Of a DNA stretch of 64,000 nt, positions 21,922-35,809 are shown in pieces. The stretch comes from Symsagittifera roscoffensis (taxonomy: Eukaryota > Xenacoelomorpha > Acoela > Convolutidae): the NCBI RefSeq assembly GCF_963678635.1, contig NC_087067.1, forward strand, positions 33,640,401 to 33,704,400, in the 5' to 3' direction. Position 1 is the stretch's first letter. Each line of letters begins with the position of its first letter. A model generated the notes under the pieces. It saw only the letters and a list, made by a program, of their open reading frames with translations, was not told the origin of the DNA and did no database searches. The position numbers were made by a program, and so were the translations under genes.

Positions 21922-23081
21922 TTATTTAAAGCAAAAGTAATTCTTTTACTTTTATGCGCTAAGAGTTATTGCTGTTTAAAGTTCGGTGATGTCAAAAAGT
22001 TAAGCCTAATCGAGCGTGGTGCAAAAATTTTCAATGGGTCAAAATTTGGCCAAAACAAAAGAAAACCGAAAAATTTCTTTTGCAGTATCAATTTTGTGTA
22101 CAATCAGCTGCTGATAGATCAAAAATAATGGAGATAACTTTTGGGGTCTTTGAGTTATAGCCTTTTGAATTTCGGTGATGTCAAAAAAATAAGCCCAATC
22201 GAGCCTGGTGAATTGCGCGAACGGCCATAACTTGCCCAAAAATTTTAAAATTTCCAAATTTCATTATTTGGATCACAAGATCATAGTCAAATCTTGGGGG
22301 ACTGAGAATATGAACCAATGTCGTCGGTCCAACACAAAGTTATAAGCTTTTGAATTCTCGGTGATACCAAAAAGTTAAGCCTAATCGAGCGTGGTGCAAA
22401 AAATGAAATTTTCAAAATTTTTGTTTTTTTTTTCGTTCAAAGTTCAATTTTTTCATCTTGTTTCACAAATTTGAGCTCAGGACAATTCCAACGAGCCCAA
22501 AACGACGTTTGTAGCTCAAGTGTACGTGGAGTAATCATCAGTTGAAAATTTGGGGGGACCCGAATTTCGGCCATTTTGGACGAAAATCGGCCTAAAAGCT
22601 AACTTTTACGTTAGTGCAATTTCTTTTCTTTGATTTTTCAAGAGAATTGGGCTGCCTTCCGCTGTCGCAGAGTGCATTCAAAGAAAACTTATCAAATAGA
22701 TTTGAATACTTACCTATTTAATAAGTTCATCACAACAATTAGGCTAAAAGCAACTGACAGTATCCTGGCTGGTATTCAATCATATGCCACTTACAGTGGA
22801 TGTGCGGCTATCATGCCATAGATGGTCATTCAAGGCACCTTGTACACGCTCCATAGATTTTGACCAGCTGATTTGGCCATAAAACACATTGGGCCAAAAA
22901 AATTCCAAACAATGTCAATTTTCAGTATTTTGTTTGAAATGCATAAATTATAACGTGAGCGTGCAAAATTTTACATGGTATAAGAGCATATTTTTACTCT
23001 CGCGCGAGGGCGACTGTTTTAAAAGTAATGTACATAGACATAAGCTAGTAAGGATATAAATGAAAGCGGAGTAACTCAAAT

Positions 23082-23201
23082 GCCTACGACCATACCATGT
23101 TGAATGCACCGGTTCTCGTCCGATCACCGAAGTTAAGCAACATTGGGCCTGGTTAGTACTTGGATGGGAGACCGCCTGGGAACACCAGGTGTTGTAGGCT
23201 T
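23082..23201 (+). rRNA. 5S rRNA, unit 20
   Basis: Consensus gene; 1,274-bp unit whose spacer has the shortened CTAACTTGTTAGTGC form near 23878. Confidence 0.97.
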
Positions 23202-24355
23202 TTATTTAAAGCAAAAGTAATTCTTTTACTTTTATGCGCTAAGAGTTATTGCTGTTTAAAATTCGGTGATGTCAAAAAATTAAGCCTAATCGAGCGTGGT
23301 GCAAAAATTTTCAATGGGTCAAAATTTTGGCCAAAACAAAAGAAAACCGAAAAATTTCTTCTGCAGTATCAATTTTGTGTACAATCAGCTGCTGATAGGT
23401 CAAAAATAATGGAGATAACTTTTGGGGTCTTTGAGTTATAGCCTTTTGAATTTCGGTGATGTCAAAAAAATAAGCCCAATCGAGCCTGGTGAATTGCGCG
23501 AACGGCCATAACTTGCCCAAAAATTTTCAAATTTCCAAATTTTGTTATTTGGATCACAAGATCATAGTCAAATCTTGGGGGACTGAGAAAATGAACCAAT
23601 TTCGTCGGTCCAACACAAAGTTATAAGCTTTTGAAATCTCGGTGATACAAAAAGTTAAGCCTAATCGAGCGTGGTGCAAAAAATGAAATTTTCAAAATTT
23701 TTGTTTTTTTTTCGTTCAAAGTTCATTTTTTTCATCTCATTTCATAAATTTGAGCTCAGGACAATTCCAACGAGCCAAAAACGACGTTTGTAGCTCAAGT
23801 GTACGTGGAGTAATCATCAGTTGAAAATTTGGGGGGACCCGAATTTCGGCCATTTTGGACGAAAATCGGCCTAAAAGCTAACTTGTTAGTGCAATTTTTT
23901 TCTTGCATTTTTCAAGAGAATTGGGCTGCTCTCCGCTGTCGCAGAGTGCATTCAAAGAAATTTTATCAAACAGATTTGAATACTTACCTATTTAATAAAT
24001 TTATCACAACAATTAGGCTAAAAGCAACTGACAGTATCCTGGCTGGTATTCAATCGTATGCCACTTACAGTGGATGTGCGGCTATCATGCCATAGATGGT
24101 CATTCAAGGCACCTTGTACACGCTCCATAGGTTTTGACCAGCTGATTTGGCCATAAAACACATTGGGCCAAAAAAATTCCAAACAATGTCAATTTTCAGT
24201 ATTTTGTTTGAAATGCATAAATTATAACGTGAGCGTGCAAAATTTTACATGGTATAAGAACATATTTTTACTCTCGCGCGAGGGCGAGTGTTTTAAAAGT
24301 AATGTACATAGACATAAGCTAGTAAGGATATAAATTAAAGCGGAGTAACTCAAAT

Positions 24356-24475
24356 GCCTACGACCATACCATGTTGAATGCACCGGTTCTCGTCCGATCA
24401 CCGAAGTTAAGCAACATTGGGCCTGGTTAGTACTTGGATGGGAGACCGCCTGGGAACACCAGGTGTTGTAGGCTT
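24356..24475 (+). rRNA. 5S rRNA, unit 21 (weak terminator)
   Basis: Gene body is consensus, but it is followed by GGCTTTGATTT, leaving only three Ts before a G. The TATA-like flank is TATAAATTAAAG. Confidence 0.96.
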
Positions 24476-25634
24476 TGATTTAAAGCAAAAGTAATTCTTT
24501 TAATTTTATGCGCTAAGAGTTATTGCTGTTTAAAGTTCGGTGATGTCAAAAAGTTAAGCCTAATCGAGCGTGGTGCAAAAATTTTCAATGGGTCAAATTT
24601 TGGCCAAAACAAAAGAAAACCGAAAAATTTCTTTTGCAGTATCAATTTTGTGTATAATCAGCTGCTGATAGGTCAAAAATAATGGAGATAACTTTTGGGG
24701 TCTTTGAGTTATAGCCTTTTGAATTTCGGTGATGTCAAAAAAATAAGCCCAATCGAGCCTGGTGAATTGCGCGAACGGCCATAACTTGCCCAAAACTTTT
24801 AAAAATTCCAAATTTTATTATTTGGATCACAAGATCATAGTCAAATCTTGGGGGACTGAGAAAATGAACCAATTTCGTGGGTCCAACACAAAGTTATAAG
24901 CTTTTGAAATCTCGGTGATACCAAAAAGTTAAGCCTAATCGAGCGTGGTGCAAAAAATGAAATTTTCAAAATTTTTGTTTTTTTTTCCGTTCAAAGTTCA
25001 TTTTTTCATCTCGTTTCATAAATTTGAGCTCAGGACAATTCCAACGAGCCCAAAACGACGTTTGTAGCTCAAGTGTACGTGGAGTAATCATCAGTTGAAA
25101 TTTTGGGGGGACCCGAATTTCGGCCATTTTGGACGAAAATCGGCCTAAAAGCTAACTTTTAAGTTAGTGCAATTTCTTTTCTTGCATTTTTCAAGAGAAT
25201 TGGGCTGCCCTCCGCTGTCGCAGAGTGCATTCAAAGAAAACTTATCAAATAGATTTGAATACTTACCTATTTAATAAGTTTATCACAACAATTACGCAAA
25301 AAGCGACTGACAGTATCCTGGCTGGTATTCAATCATATGCCACTTACAGTGGATGTGCGGCTATCATGCCATAGATGGTCATTCAAGGCACCTTGTACAC
25401 GCTCCATAGGTTTTGACCAGCTGATTTGGCCATAAAACACATTGGGCCAAAAAAGTTCCAAACAATGTCAATTTTCAGTATTTTGTTTGAAATGCATAAA
25501 TTATAACGTGAGCGTGCAAAATTTTACATGGTATGAGAGCATATTTTTACTCTCGCGCGAGGGCGAGTGTTTTAAAAGTAATGTACATAGACATAAGCTA
25601 GTAAGGATATAAATGAAAGCGGAGTAACTCAAAT

Positions 25635-25754
25635 GCCTACGACCATACCATGTTGAATGCACCGGTTCTCGTCCGATCACCGAAGTTAAGCAACATTGGG
25701 CCTGGTTAGTACTTGGATGGGAGACCGCCTGGGAACACCAGGTGTTGTAGGCTT
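25635..25754 (+). rRNA. 5S rRNA, unit 22
   Basis: Consensus gene with T4 terminator. The spacer has TTATTAATATTCGG in place of TTATTATTTGG. Confidence 0.97.
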
Positions 25755-26916
25755 TTATTTAAAGCAAAAGTAATTCTTTTACTTTTATGCGCTAAGAGTT
25801 ATTGCTGTTTAAAGTTCGGTGATGTCAAAAAGTTAAACCTAATCGAGCGTGGTGCAAAAATTTTCAATGGGTCAAATTTTGGCCAAAACAAAAGAAAACC
25901 GAAAAATTTCTTTTGCAGTATCAATTTTGTGTACAATCAGATGCTGATAGGTCAAAAATAATGGATATAATTTTTGGGGTCTTTGAGTTATAGCCTTTTG
26001 AATTTCGGTGATGTCAAAAAAATAAGCCCAATCGAGCCTGGTGAATTGCGCGAACGGCCATAACTTGCCCAAAAAATTTAAAATTTCCAAATTTTATTAA
26101 TATTCGGATCACAAGATCATAGTCAAATCTTGGGGGACTGAGAAAATGAACCAATTTCGTCGGTCCAACACAAAGTTATAAGCTTTTGAAATATCGGTGA
26201 TACCAAAAAGTTAAGCCTAATCGAGCGTGGTGCAAAAAATGAAATTTTCAAAATTTTTGTTTTTTTTTTCTTTCAAAGTTCATTTTTTTCATCTCGTTTC
26301 ATAAATTTGAGCTCAGGACAATTCCAACGAGCCCAAAACGACGTTTGTAGCTCAAGTGTACGTGGAGTAATCATCAGTTGAAAATTTGGGGGGACCCAAA
26401 TTTCGGCCATTTTGGACGAAAATCGGCCTAAAAGCTAACTTTTAGTAAGTGCAATTTTTTTTCTTGCATTTTTCAAGAGAATTGGGCTGCCCTCCGCTGT
26501 CGCAGAGTGCATTCAAAGAAAACTTATCAAATAGATTTGAATACTTACCTATTTAATAAGTTTATCACAACAATTAGGCTAAAAGCAACTGACAGTATCC
26601 TGGCTGGTATTCAATCATATGCCACTTACAGTGGATGTGCGGCTATCATGCCATAGATGGTCATTCAAGGCACCTTGTACACGCTCCATAGGTTTTGAGC
26701 AGCTGATTTGGCCATAAAACACATTGGGCCAAAAAAATTCCAAACAATGTCAATTTTCAGTATTTTGTTTGGAATGCATAAATTATAACGTGAGCGTGCA
26801 AAATTTTACATGGTATAAGAAAATATTTTTACTCTCGCGCGAGGGCGAGTGTTTTAAAAGTAATGTACATAGACATAAGCTAGTAAGGATATAAATGAAA
26901 GCGGAGTAACTCAAAT

Positions 26917-27036
26917 GCCTACGACCATACCATGTTGAATGCACCGGTTCTCGTCCGATCGCCGAAGTTAAGCAACATTGGGCCTGGTTAGTACTTGGAT
27001 GGGAGACCGCCTGGGAACACCAGGTGTTGTAGGCTT
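26917..27036 (+). rRNA. 5S rRNA, unit 23
   Basis: A45G (GATCGCCGAAG) is the only change. T4 terminator present. Confidence 0.96.
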
Positions 27037-28194
27037 TTATTTAAAGCAAAAGTAATTCTTTTACTTTTATGCGCTAAGAGTTATTGCTGTTTAAAGTTCG
27101 GTGATGTCAAAAAGTTAAGCCTAATCGAGCGTGGTGCCAAAATTTTCAATGGGTCAAATTTTGGCCAAAAAAAAAGAAAACCGAAAAATTTCTTTTGCAG
27201 TATCAATTTTGTGTACAATCAGCTGCTGATAGGTCAAAAATAATGGAGATAACTTTTGGGGTCTTTGAGTTATAGCCTTTTGAATTTCGGTGATGTCAAA
27301 AAAATAAGCCCAATCGAGCCTGGTGAATTGCGCGAACGGCCATAACTTGCCCAAAAATTTTAAAATTTCCAAATTTTATTATTTGGATCACAAGATCATA
27401 GTCAAATCTTGGGGGACTGAGAAAATGAACCAATTTCGTCGGTCCGACACAAAGTTATAAGCTTTTGAAATCTCGGTGATACCAAAAAGTTAAGCCTAAT
27501 CGAGCGTGGTGCAAAAAATGAAATTTTCAAAATTTTAGTTTTTTTTTCATCCAAAGTTCCTTTTTTTCATCTTGTTTCATAAATTTGAGCTCAGTACAAT
27601 TCCAACGAGCCCAAAACGACGTTTGTAGCTCAAGTGTACGTGGAGTAATCATCAGTTGAAAATTTGGGGGGACCCGAATTTCGGCCATTTTGGACGAAAA
27701 TCGGCCTAAAAGCTAACTTTTAGTTAGTGCAATTTTTTTTCTTGCATTTTTCAAGAGAATTGGGCTGCCCTCCGCTGTCGCAGAGTGAATTCAAAGAAAA
27801 CTTATCAAATAGATTTGAATACTTACCTATTTAATAAGTTTATCACAACAATTAGGCTAAAAGCAACTGACAGTATCCTGGCTGGTATTCAATCATATGC
27901 CACTTACAGTGGATGTGCGGCTACCATGCCATAGATGGTCATTCAAGGCACCTTGTACACGCTCCATAGGTTTTGACCAGCTGATTTGGCCATAAAACAC
28001 ATTGGGCCAAAAAAATTCCAAACAATGTCAATTTTCAGTATTTTGTTTGAAATGCATAAATTATAACGTGAGCGTGCAAAATTTTACATGGTATAAGAAC
28101 ATATTTTTACTCTCGCGCGAGGGCGAGTGTTTTAAAAGTAATGTACATAGACATAAGCTAGTAAGGATATAAATGAAAGCGGAGTAACTCAAAT

Positions 28195-28314
28195 GCCTAC
28201 GACCATACCATGTTGAATGCACCGGTTCTCGTCCGATCACCGAAGTTAAGCAACATTGGGCCTGGTTAGTACTTGGATGGGAGACCGCCTGGGAACACCA
28301 GGTGTTGTAGGCTT
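28195..28314 (+). rRNA. 5S rRNA, unit 24
   Basis: Consensus gene. The spacer shares ATTCTTTCAC with unit 25. Confidence 0.97.
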
Positions 28315-29472
28315 TTATTTAAAGCAAAAGTAATTCTTTCACTTTTATGCGCTAAGAGTTATTGCTGTTTAAAGTTCGGTGATGTCAAAAAGTTAAGCCT
28401 AATCGAGCGTGGTGCCAAAATTTTCAATGGGTCAAATTTTGGCCAAAACAAAAGAAAACCGAAAAATTTCTTTTGCAGTATCAATTTTGTGTACAATCAG
28501 CTGCTGATAGGTCAAAAATAATGGAGATAACTTTTGGGGTCTTTGAGTTATAGCCTTTTGAATTTCGGTGATGTCAAAAAAATAAGCCCAATCGAGCCTG
28601 GTGAATTGCGCGAACGGCCATAACTTGCCCAAAAATTTTAAAATTTCCAAATTTTATTATTTGGATCACAAGATCAAAGTCAAATCTTGGGGGACTGAAA
28701 AAATGAACCAATTTCGTCGGTCCAACACAAAGTTATAAGCTTTTGAAATCTCGGTGATACCAAAAAGTTAAGCCTAATCGAGCGTGGTGCAAAAAATGAA
28801 ATTTTCAAAATTTTTGTTTTTTTTTCCATCAAAGTTCCTTTTTTTCATCTTGTTTCATAAATTTGAGCTCAGTGCAATTCCAACGATCCCAAAACGACGT
28901 TTGTAGCTCAAGTGTACGTGGAGTAATCATCAGTTGAAAAATTGGGGGGACCCGAATTTCGGCCATTTTGGACGAAAATCGGCCTAAAAGCTAACTTTTA
29001 GTTAGTGCAATTTTTTTTCTTGCATTTTTCAAGAGAATTGGGCTGCCCTCCGCTGTCGCAGAGTGCATTCAAAGAAAACTTATCAAATAGATTTGAATAC
29101 TTACCTATTTAATAAGTTTATCACAACAATTAGGCTAAAAGCAACTGACAGTATCCTGGCTGGTATTCAAGCATATGCCACTTACAGTGGATGTGCGGCT
29201 ATCATGCCATAGATGGTCATTCAAGGCACCTTGTACACGCTCCATAGGTTTTGACCAGCTGATTTGGCCATAAAACACATTGGGCCAAAAAAATTCCAAA
29301 CAATGTCAATTTTCAGTATTTTGTTTGAAATGCATAAATTATAACGTGAGCGTGCAAAACTTTACATGGTATAAGAACATATTTTTACTCTCGCGCGAGG
29401 GCGAGTGTTTTAAAAGTAATGTACATAGACATAAGCTAGTAAGGATATAAATGAAAGCGGAGTAACTCAAAT

Positions 29473-29592
29473 GCCTACGACCATACCATGTTGAATGCAC
29501 CGGTTCTCGTCCGATCACCGAAGTTAAGCAACATTGGGCCTCGTTAGTACTTGGATGGGAGACCGCCTGGGAACACCAGGTGTTGTAGGCTT
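29473..29592 (+). rRNA. 5S rRNA, unit 25
   Basis: G70C breaks the G70-C105 pair of helix V and changes the intermediate promoter element; probably impaired. Confidence 0.94.
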
Positions 29593-30751
29593 TTATTTAA
29601 AGCAAAAGTAATTCTTTCACTTTTATGCGCTAAGAGTTATTGCTGTTTAAAGTTCGGTGATGTCAAAAAGTTAAGCCTAATCGAGCGTGGTGCCAAAATT
29701 TTCAATGGGTCAAATTTTGGCCAAAACAAAAGAAAACCGAAAAATTTCTTTTGCAGTATCAATTTTGTGTACAATGAGCTGCTGATAGGTCAAAAATAAT
29801 GGAGATAAATTTTGGGGTCTTTGAGTTATAGCCTTTTGAATTTCGGTGATGTCAAAAAAATAAGCCCAATCGAGCCTGGTGAATTGCGCGAACGGCCATA
29901 ACTTGCCCAAAAATTTTAAAATTTCCAAATTTTATTATTTGGATCACAAGATCATAGTCAAATCTTGGGGGACTGAGAAAAAGAATCAATTTCGTCGGTC
30001 CAACACAAAGTTATAAGCTTTTGAAATCTCGGTGATACCAAAAAGTTAAGCCTAATCGAGCGTGGTGCAAAAAATGAAATTTTCAAAACTTTTGTTTTTT
30101 TTTTCGTTCAAATTTCATTTTTTTCAATTTGTTTCATAAATTTGAGCTCAGGACAATTCCAACGGGCCAAAAACGACGTTTGCAGCTCAAATGTACGTGG
30201 AGTAATCATCAGTTGAAAATTTGGGGGGACCCGAATTTCGGCCATTTTGGACGAAAATCGGCCTAAAAGCTAACTTTTAGTTAGTGCAATTTTTTTTCTT
30301 GCATTTTTCAAGAGAATTGGGCTGCCCTCCGCTGTCGCAGAGTGCATTCAAAGAAAACGTATCAAATAGATTTGAATACTTACCTATTTAATAAGTTTAT
30401 CACAACAATTAGGCTAAAAGCAACTGACAGTATCCTGGCTGGTATTCAATCATATGCCACTTACAGTGGATGTGCGGCTATCATGCCATAGATGGTCATT
30501 CAAGGCACCTTGTACACGCTCCATAGGTTTTGACCAGCTGATTTGGCCATAAAACACATTGGGCCAAAAAAATTCCAAACAATGTCAATTTTCAGTATTT
30601 TGTTTGAAATGCATAAATTATAACGTGAGCGTGCAAAATTTTACATGGTATTAGAACATATTTTTACTCTCGTGCGAGGGCGAGTGTTTTAAAAGTAATG
30701 TACATAGACATAAGCTAGTAAGGATATAAATGAAAGCGGAGTAACTCAAAT

Positions 30752-30871
30752 GCCTACGACCATACCATGTTGAATGCACCGGTTCTCGTCCGATCACCGA
30801 AGTTAAGCAACATTGGGCCTGGTTAGTACTTGGATGGGAGACCGCCTGGGAACACCAGGTGTTGTAGGCTT
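30752..30871 (+). rRNA. 5S rRNA, unit 26
   Basis: Consensus gene; first half of the two-unit higher-order repeat. The palindrome upstream is altered to CTCGTGCGAG. Confidence 0.97.
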
Positions 30872-32030
30872 TTATTTAAAGCAAAAGTAATTCTTTTACT
30901 TTTATGCGCTAAGAGTTATTGCTGTTTAAAGTTCGGTGATGTCAAAAAGTTAAGCCTAATCGAGCGTGGTGCCAAAATTTTCAATGGGTCAAATTTTGGC
31001 CAAAACAAAAGAAAACCGAAAAATTTCTTTTGCAGTATCAATTTTGTTTACAATCAGCTGCATATAGGTCAAAAATAATGGAGATAAGTTTTGGGGTCTT
31101 TGAGTTATAGCCTTTTGAATTTCGGTGATGTCAAAAAAATAAGCCCAATCGAGCCTGGTGAATTGCGCGAACGGCCATAACTTGCCCAAAAATTTTAAAA
31201 TTTCCAAATTTTATTATTTGGATCACAAGATCATAGTCAAATCTTGGGGGACTTAGAAAATGAACCAATTTCGTCGGTCCAACACAAAGTTATAAGCTTT
31301 TGAAATCTCGGTGATACCAAAAAGTTAAGCCTAATCGAGCGTGGTGCAAAAAATGAAATTTTCAAAATTTTTGTTTTTTTTTCGTTCAAAGTTCATTTTT
31401 TTCATCTTGTTTCATAAATTTGAGCTCAGGACAATTCCAACGAGCCCAAAACGACGTTTGTAGCTCAAGTTTACGTGGAGTAATCATCAGTTGAAAATTT
31501 GGGGGGACCCGAATTTCGGCCATTTTGGACGAAAATCGGCCTAAAAGCTAACTTTTAAGTTAGTGCAATTTCTTTTCTTGCATTTTTCAAGAGAATTGGG
31601 CTGCCCTCCGCTGTCGCAGAGTGCATTCAAAGAAAACTTATCAAATAGATTTGAATACTTACCTATTTAATAAGTTTATCACAACAATTAGGCTAAAAGC
31701 AACTGACAGTATCCTGGCTGGTATTCAATCATATGCCACTTACAGTGGATGTGCGGTTATCATGCCATAGATGGTCATTAAAGGCACCTTGTACACGCTC
31801 CATAGGTTTTGACCGGCTGATTTGGCCATAAAACACATTGGGCTAAAAAAAATCCAAACAATGTCAATTTTCAGTATTTTGTTTGAAATGCATAAATTAT
31901 AACGTGAGCGTGCAAAATTTTACATGGTATAAGAGCATATTTTTACTCTCGCGCGAGGGCGAGTGTTTTAAAAGTAATGTACATAGACATAAGCTAGTAA
32001 GGATATAAATGAAAGCGGAGTAACTCAAAT

Positions 32031-32149
32031 GCCTACGACCATACCATGTTGAATGCACCGGTTCTCGTCCGATCACCGAAGTTAAGCAACATTGGGCCTG
32101 GTTAGTACTTGTATGGGAGACCGCCTGGGACACCAGGTGTTGTAGGCTT
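32031..32149 (+). rRNA. 5S rRNA, unit 27 (119-nt variant)
   Basis: G82T in the C-box and helix IV, plus loss of one A in GGGACACCAGG (positions 100-101). Likely a non-functional or poor copy. Identical changes are found in unit 29. Confidence 0.92.
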
Positions 32150-33278
32150 TTATTTAAAGCAAAAATAAATCTTTTACTTTTATGCGCTAAGAGTTATTGC
32201 TGTTTAAAGTTCGGTGATGTCAAAAAGTTAAGCCTAATCGAGCGTGGTGCAAAAATTTTCAATGGGTCAATTTTTGGCCAAAACAAAAGAAAACCGAAAA
32301 ATTTCTTTTGAAGTATCAATTTTGTGTACAATCAGCTGCTGATAGGTCAAAAATAATGGAGATAACTTTTGGGGTCTTTGAGTTATAGCCTTTTTAATTT
32401 CGGTGATGTCAAAAAAATAAGCCCAATCGAGCCTGGTGAATTGCGCGAAAGGCCATAACTTGCCCAAAAATTTTAAAATTTCCAAATTTTATTATTTGGA
32501 TCACAAGATCATAGTCAAATCTTGGGGGACTGAGAAAATGAACCAATTTCGTCGGTCCAACACAAAGTTATAAGCTTTTGAAATCTCGGTGATACCAAAA
32601 AGTTAAGCCTAATCGAGCGTGGTGCAAAAAATGAAATTTTCAAATTTTTTTTTTTTTTTCGTTCAAAGTTCAGTTTTTTCATCTTGTTTCATAAGTTTGA
32701 GCTCAGGACAATTCCAACGAGCCCAAAACGACGTTTGTAGCTCAAGTGTACGTGGAGTAATCATCAGTTGAAAGTTTGGGGGGACCCGAATTTCGGCCAT
32801 TTTGGACGAAAATCGGCCTAAAAGCTAACTTTTACGTTAGTGCAATTTTTTTTCTTGCATTTTTCAAGAGAATTGGGCTGCCCTCCGCTGTCGCAGAGTG
32901 TATTCAAAGAAAACTTCTCAAATAGATTTGAATACTTACCTATTTAATAAGTTTATCACAACAATTAGGCTAAAAGCAACTGACAGTATCCTGGCTGGTA
33001 TTCAATCATATGCCACTTACAGTGGATGTGCGGCTATCATGCCATAGATGGTCATTCAAGGCACCTTGTACACGCTCCATAGGTTTTGACCAGCTGATTT
33101 GGCCATAAATGTCAATTTTCAGTATTTTGTTTGAAATGCATAAATTATAACGTGAGCGTGCAAAATTTTACATGGTATAAGAGCATATTTTTACTCTCGC
33201 GCGAGGGCGAGTGTTTTAAAAGTAATGTACATTGACATAAGCTAGTAAGGATATAAATGAAAGCGGAGTAACTCAAAT

Positions 33279-33398
33279 GCCTACGACCATACCATGTTGA
33301 ATGCACCGGTTCTCGTCCGATCACCGAAGTTAAGCAACATTGGGCCTGGTTAGTACTTGGATGGGAGACCGCCTGGGAACACCAGGTGTTGTAGGCTT
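33279..33398 (+). rRNA. 5S rRNA, unit 28
   Basis: Consensus gene. The flank before it has the 31-bp deletion that removes the ATTGGGCC segment (GGCCATAAATGTCAATTTTC) and ACATTGACATAAGC. Confidence 0.96.
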
Positions 33399-34560
33399 TT
33401 ATTTAAAGCAAAAGTAATTCTTTTACTTTTATGCGCTAAGAGTTATTGCTGTTTAAAGTTCGGTGATGTCAAAAAATTAAGCCTAATCGAGCGTGGTGCC
33501 AAAATTTTCAATGGGTCAAATTTTGGCCAAAACAAAAGAAAACCGAAAAATTTCTTTTGCAGTATCAATTTTGTTTACAATCAGCTGCTGATAGGTCAAA
33601 AATAATGGAGATAAGTTTTGGGGTCTTTGAGTTATAGCCTTTTGAATTTCGGTGATGTCAAAAAAATAAGCCCAATCGAGCCTGGTGAATTGCGCGAACG
33701 GCCATAACTTGCCCAAAAATTTTAAAATTTCCAAATTTTATTATTTGGATCACAAGATCATAGTCAAATCTTGGGGGACTTAGAAAATGAACCAATTTCG
33801 TCGGTCCAACACAAAGTTATAAGCTTTTGAAATCTCGGTGATACCAAAAAGTTAAGCCTAATCGAGCGTGGTGCAAAAAATGAAATTTTCAAAATTTTTG
33901 TTTTTTTTTTTCGTTCAAAGTTCATTTTTTTCATCTTTTTTCATAAATTTGAGCTCAGGACAATTCCAACGAGCCCAAAACGACGTTTGTAGCTCAAGTT
34001 TACGCCGAGTAATCATCAGTTGAAAATTTGGGGGGACCCGAATTTCGGCCATTTTGGACGAAAATCGGCCTAAAAGCTAACTTTTAAGTTAGTGCAATTT
34101 CTTTTCTTGCATTTTTCAAGAGAATTGGGCTGCCCTCCGCTGTTGCAGAGTGCATTCAAAGAAAACTTATCAAATAGATTTGAATACTTACCTATTTAAT
34201 AAGTTTATCACAACAATTAGGCTAAAAGCAACTGACAGTATCCTGGCTGGTATTCAATCATATGCCACTTACAGTGGATGTGCGGCTATCATGCCATAGA
34301 TGTTCATTAAAGGCACCTTGTACACGCTCCATAGGTTTTGACCGGCTGATTTGGCCATAAAACACATTGGGCTAAAAAAAAATCCAAACAATGTCAATTT
34401 TCAGTATTTTGTTTGAAATGCATAAATTATAACGTGAGCGTGCAAAATTTTACATGGTATAAGAGCATATTTTTACTCTCGCGCGAGGGCGAGTGTTTTA
34501 AAAGTAATGTACATAGACATAAGCTAGTAAGGATATAAATGAAAGCGGAGTAACTCAAAT

Positions 34561-34679
34561 GCCTACGACCATACCATGTTGAATGCACCGGTTCTCGTCC
34601 GATCACCGAAGTTAAGCAACATTGGGCCTGGTTAGTACTTGTATGGGAGACCGCCTGGGACACCAGGTGTTGTAGGCTT
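34561..34679 (+). rRNA. 5S rRNA, unit 29 (119-nt variant)
   Basis: Carries the same G82T and single-A deletion as unit 27, two units away, which shows the pair was copied together. Confidence 0.92.
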
Positions 34680-35809
34680 TTATTTAAAGCAAAAATAAAT
34701 CTTTTACTTTTATGCGCTAAGAGTTATTGCTGTTTAAAGTTCGGTGATGTCAAAAAGTTAAGCCTAATCGAGCGTGGTGCAAAAATTTTCAATGGGTCAA
34801 TTTTTGGCCAAAACAAAAGAAAACCGAAAAATTTCTTTTGAAGTATCAATTTTGTGTACAATCAGCTGCTGATAGGTCAAAAATAATGGAGATAACTTTT
34901 GGGGTCTTTGAGTTATAGCCTTTTTAATTTCGGTGATGTCAAAAAAATAAGCCCAATCGAGCCTGGTGAATTGCGCGAACGGCCATAACTTGCCCAAAAA
35001 TTTTAAAATTTCCAAATTTTATTATTTGGATCACAAGATCATAGTCAAATCTTGGGGGACTGAGAAAATGAACCAATTTCGTCGGTCCAACACAAAGTTA
35101 TAAGCTTTTGAAATCTCGGTGATACCAAAAAGTTAAGCCTAATCGAGCGTGGTGCAAAAAATGAAATTTTCAAAATTTTTGTTTTTTTTTCATTCAAAGT
35201 TCAGTTTTTTCATCTTGTTTCATAAGTTTGAGCTCAGGACAATTCCAACGAGCCCAAAACGACGTTTGTAGCTCAAGTGTACGTGGAGTAATCATCAGTT
35301 GAAAGTTTGGGGGGACCCGAATTTCGGCCATTTTGGACGAAAATCGGCCTAAAAGCTAACTTTTACGTTAGTGCAATTTTTTTTCTTGCATTTTTCAAGA
35401 GAATTGGGCTGCCCTCCGCTGTCGCAGAGTGCATTCAAAGAAAACTTCTCAAATAGATTTGAATACTTACCTATTTAATAAGTTTATCACAACGATTAGG
35501 CTAAAAGCAACTGACAGTATCCTGGCTGGTATTCAATCATATGCCACTTACAGTGGATGTGCGGCTATCATGCCATAGATGGTCATTCAAGGCACCTTGT
35601 ACACGCTCCATAGGTTTTGACCAGCTGATTTGGCCATAAATGTCAATTTTCAGTATTTTGTTTGAAATGCATAAATTATAACGTGAGCGTGCAAAATTTT
35701 ACATGGTATAAGAGCATATTTTTACTCTCGCGCGAGGGCGAGTGTTTTAAAAGTAATGTACATTGACATAAGCTAGTAAGGATATAAATGAAAGCGGAGT
35801 AACTCAAAT

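Larger units (their letters stand above)
17969..30751 (+). repeat. Run of regular long 5S units (units 16-25)
   Basis: Ten units of 1,274-1,282 bp with all three subrepeats. Adjacent units share private variants: units 18 and 19 are near copies (GGTCAAAATTTGG, TATATGAACATAATTTTAC upstream of genes 18 and 19), and units 23-25 share GGTGCCAAAATTTTC. No other genes are seen in the spacers. Confidence 0.88.
30752..35809 (+). repeat. Two copies of a two-unit (~2.53 kb) higher-order repeat
   Basis: Units 26-27 (30752-33278) and 28-29 (33279-35809) repeat as a pair. First members share TTTTGTTTACAATC, GATAAGTTTTGG, GGGACTTAGAAAATG, CATTAAAGGCACC and GGGCTAAAAAAA. Second members share the 119-nt gene variant, GAAGTATCAATTTTG, CTTTTTAATTTCGG and a 31-bp deletion before the next gene (near 33109 and 35640). 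Confidence 0.9.

Noticed and set aside
30752-35809. Assembly duplication artefact as the explanation of the two-unit repeat
   Set aside because: The two copies differ at several scattered bases and in T-tract length, so they are distinct copies, though only long reads could prove the order.
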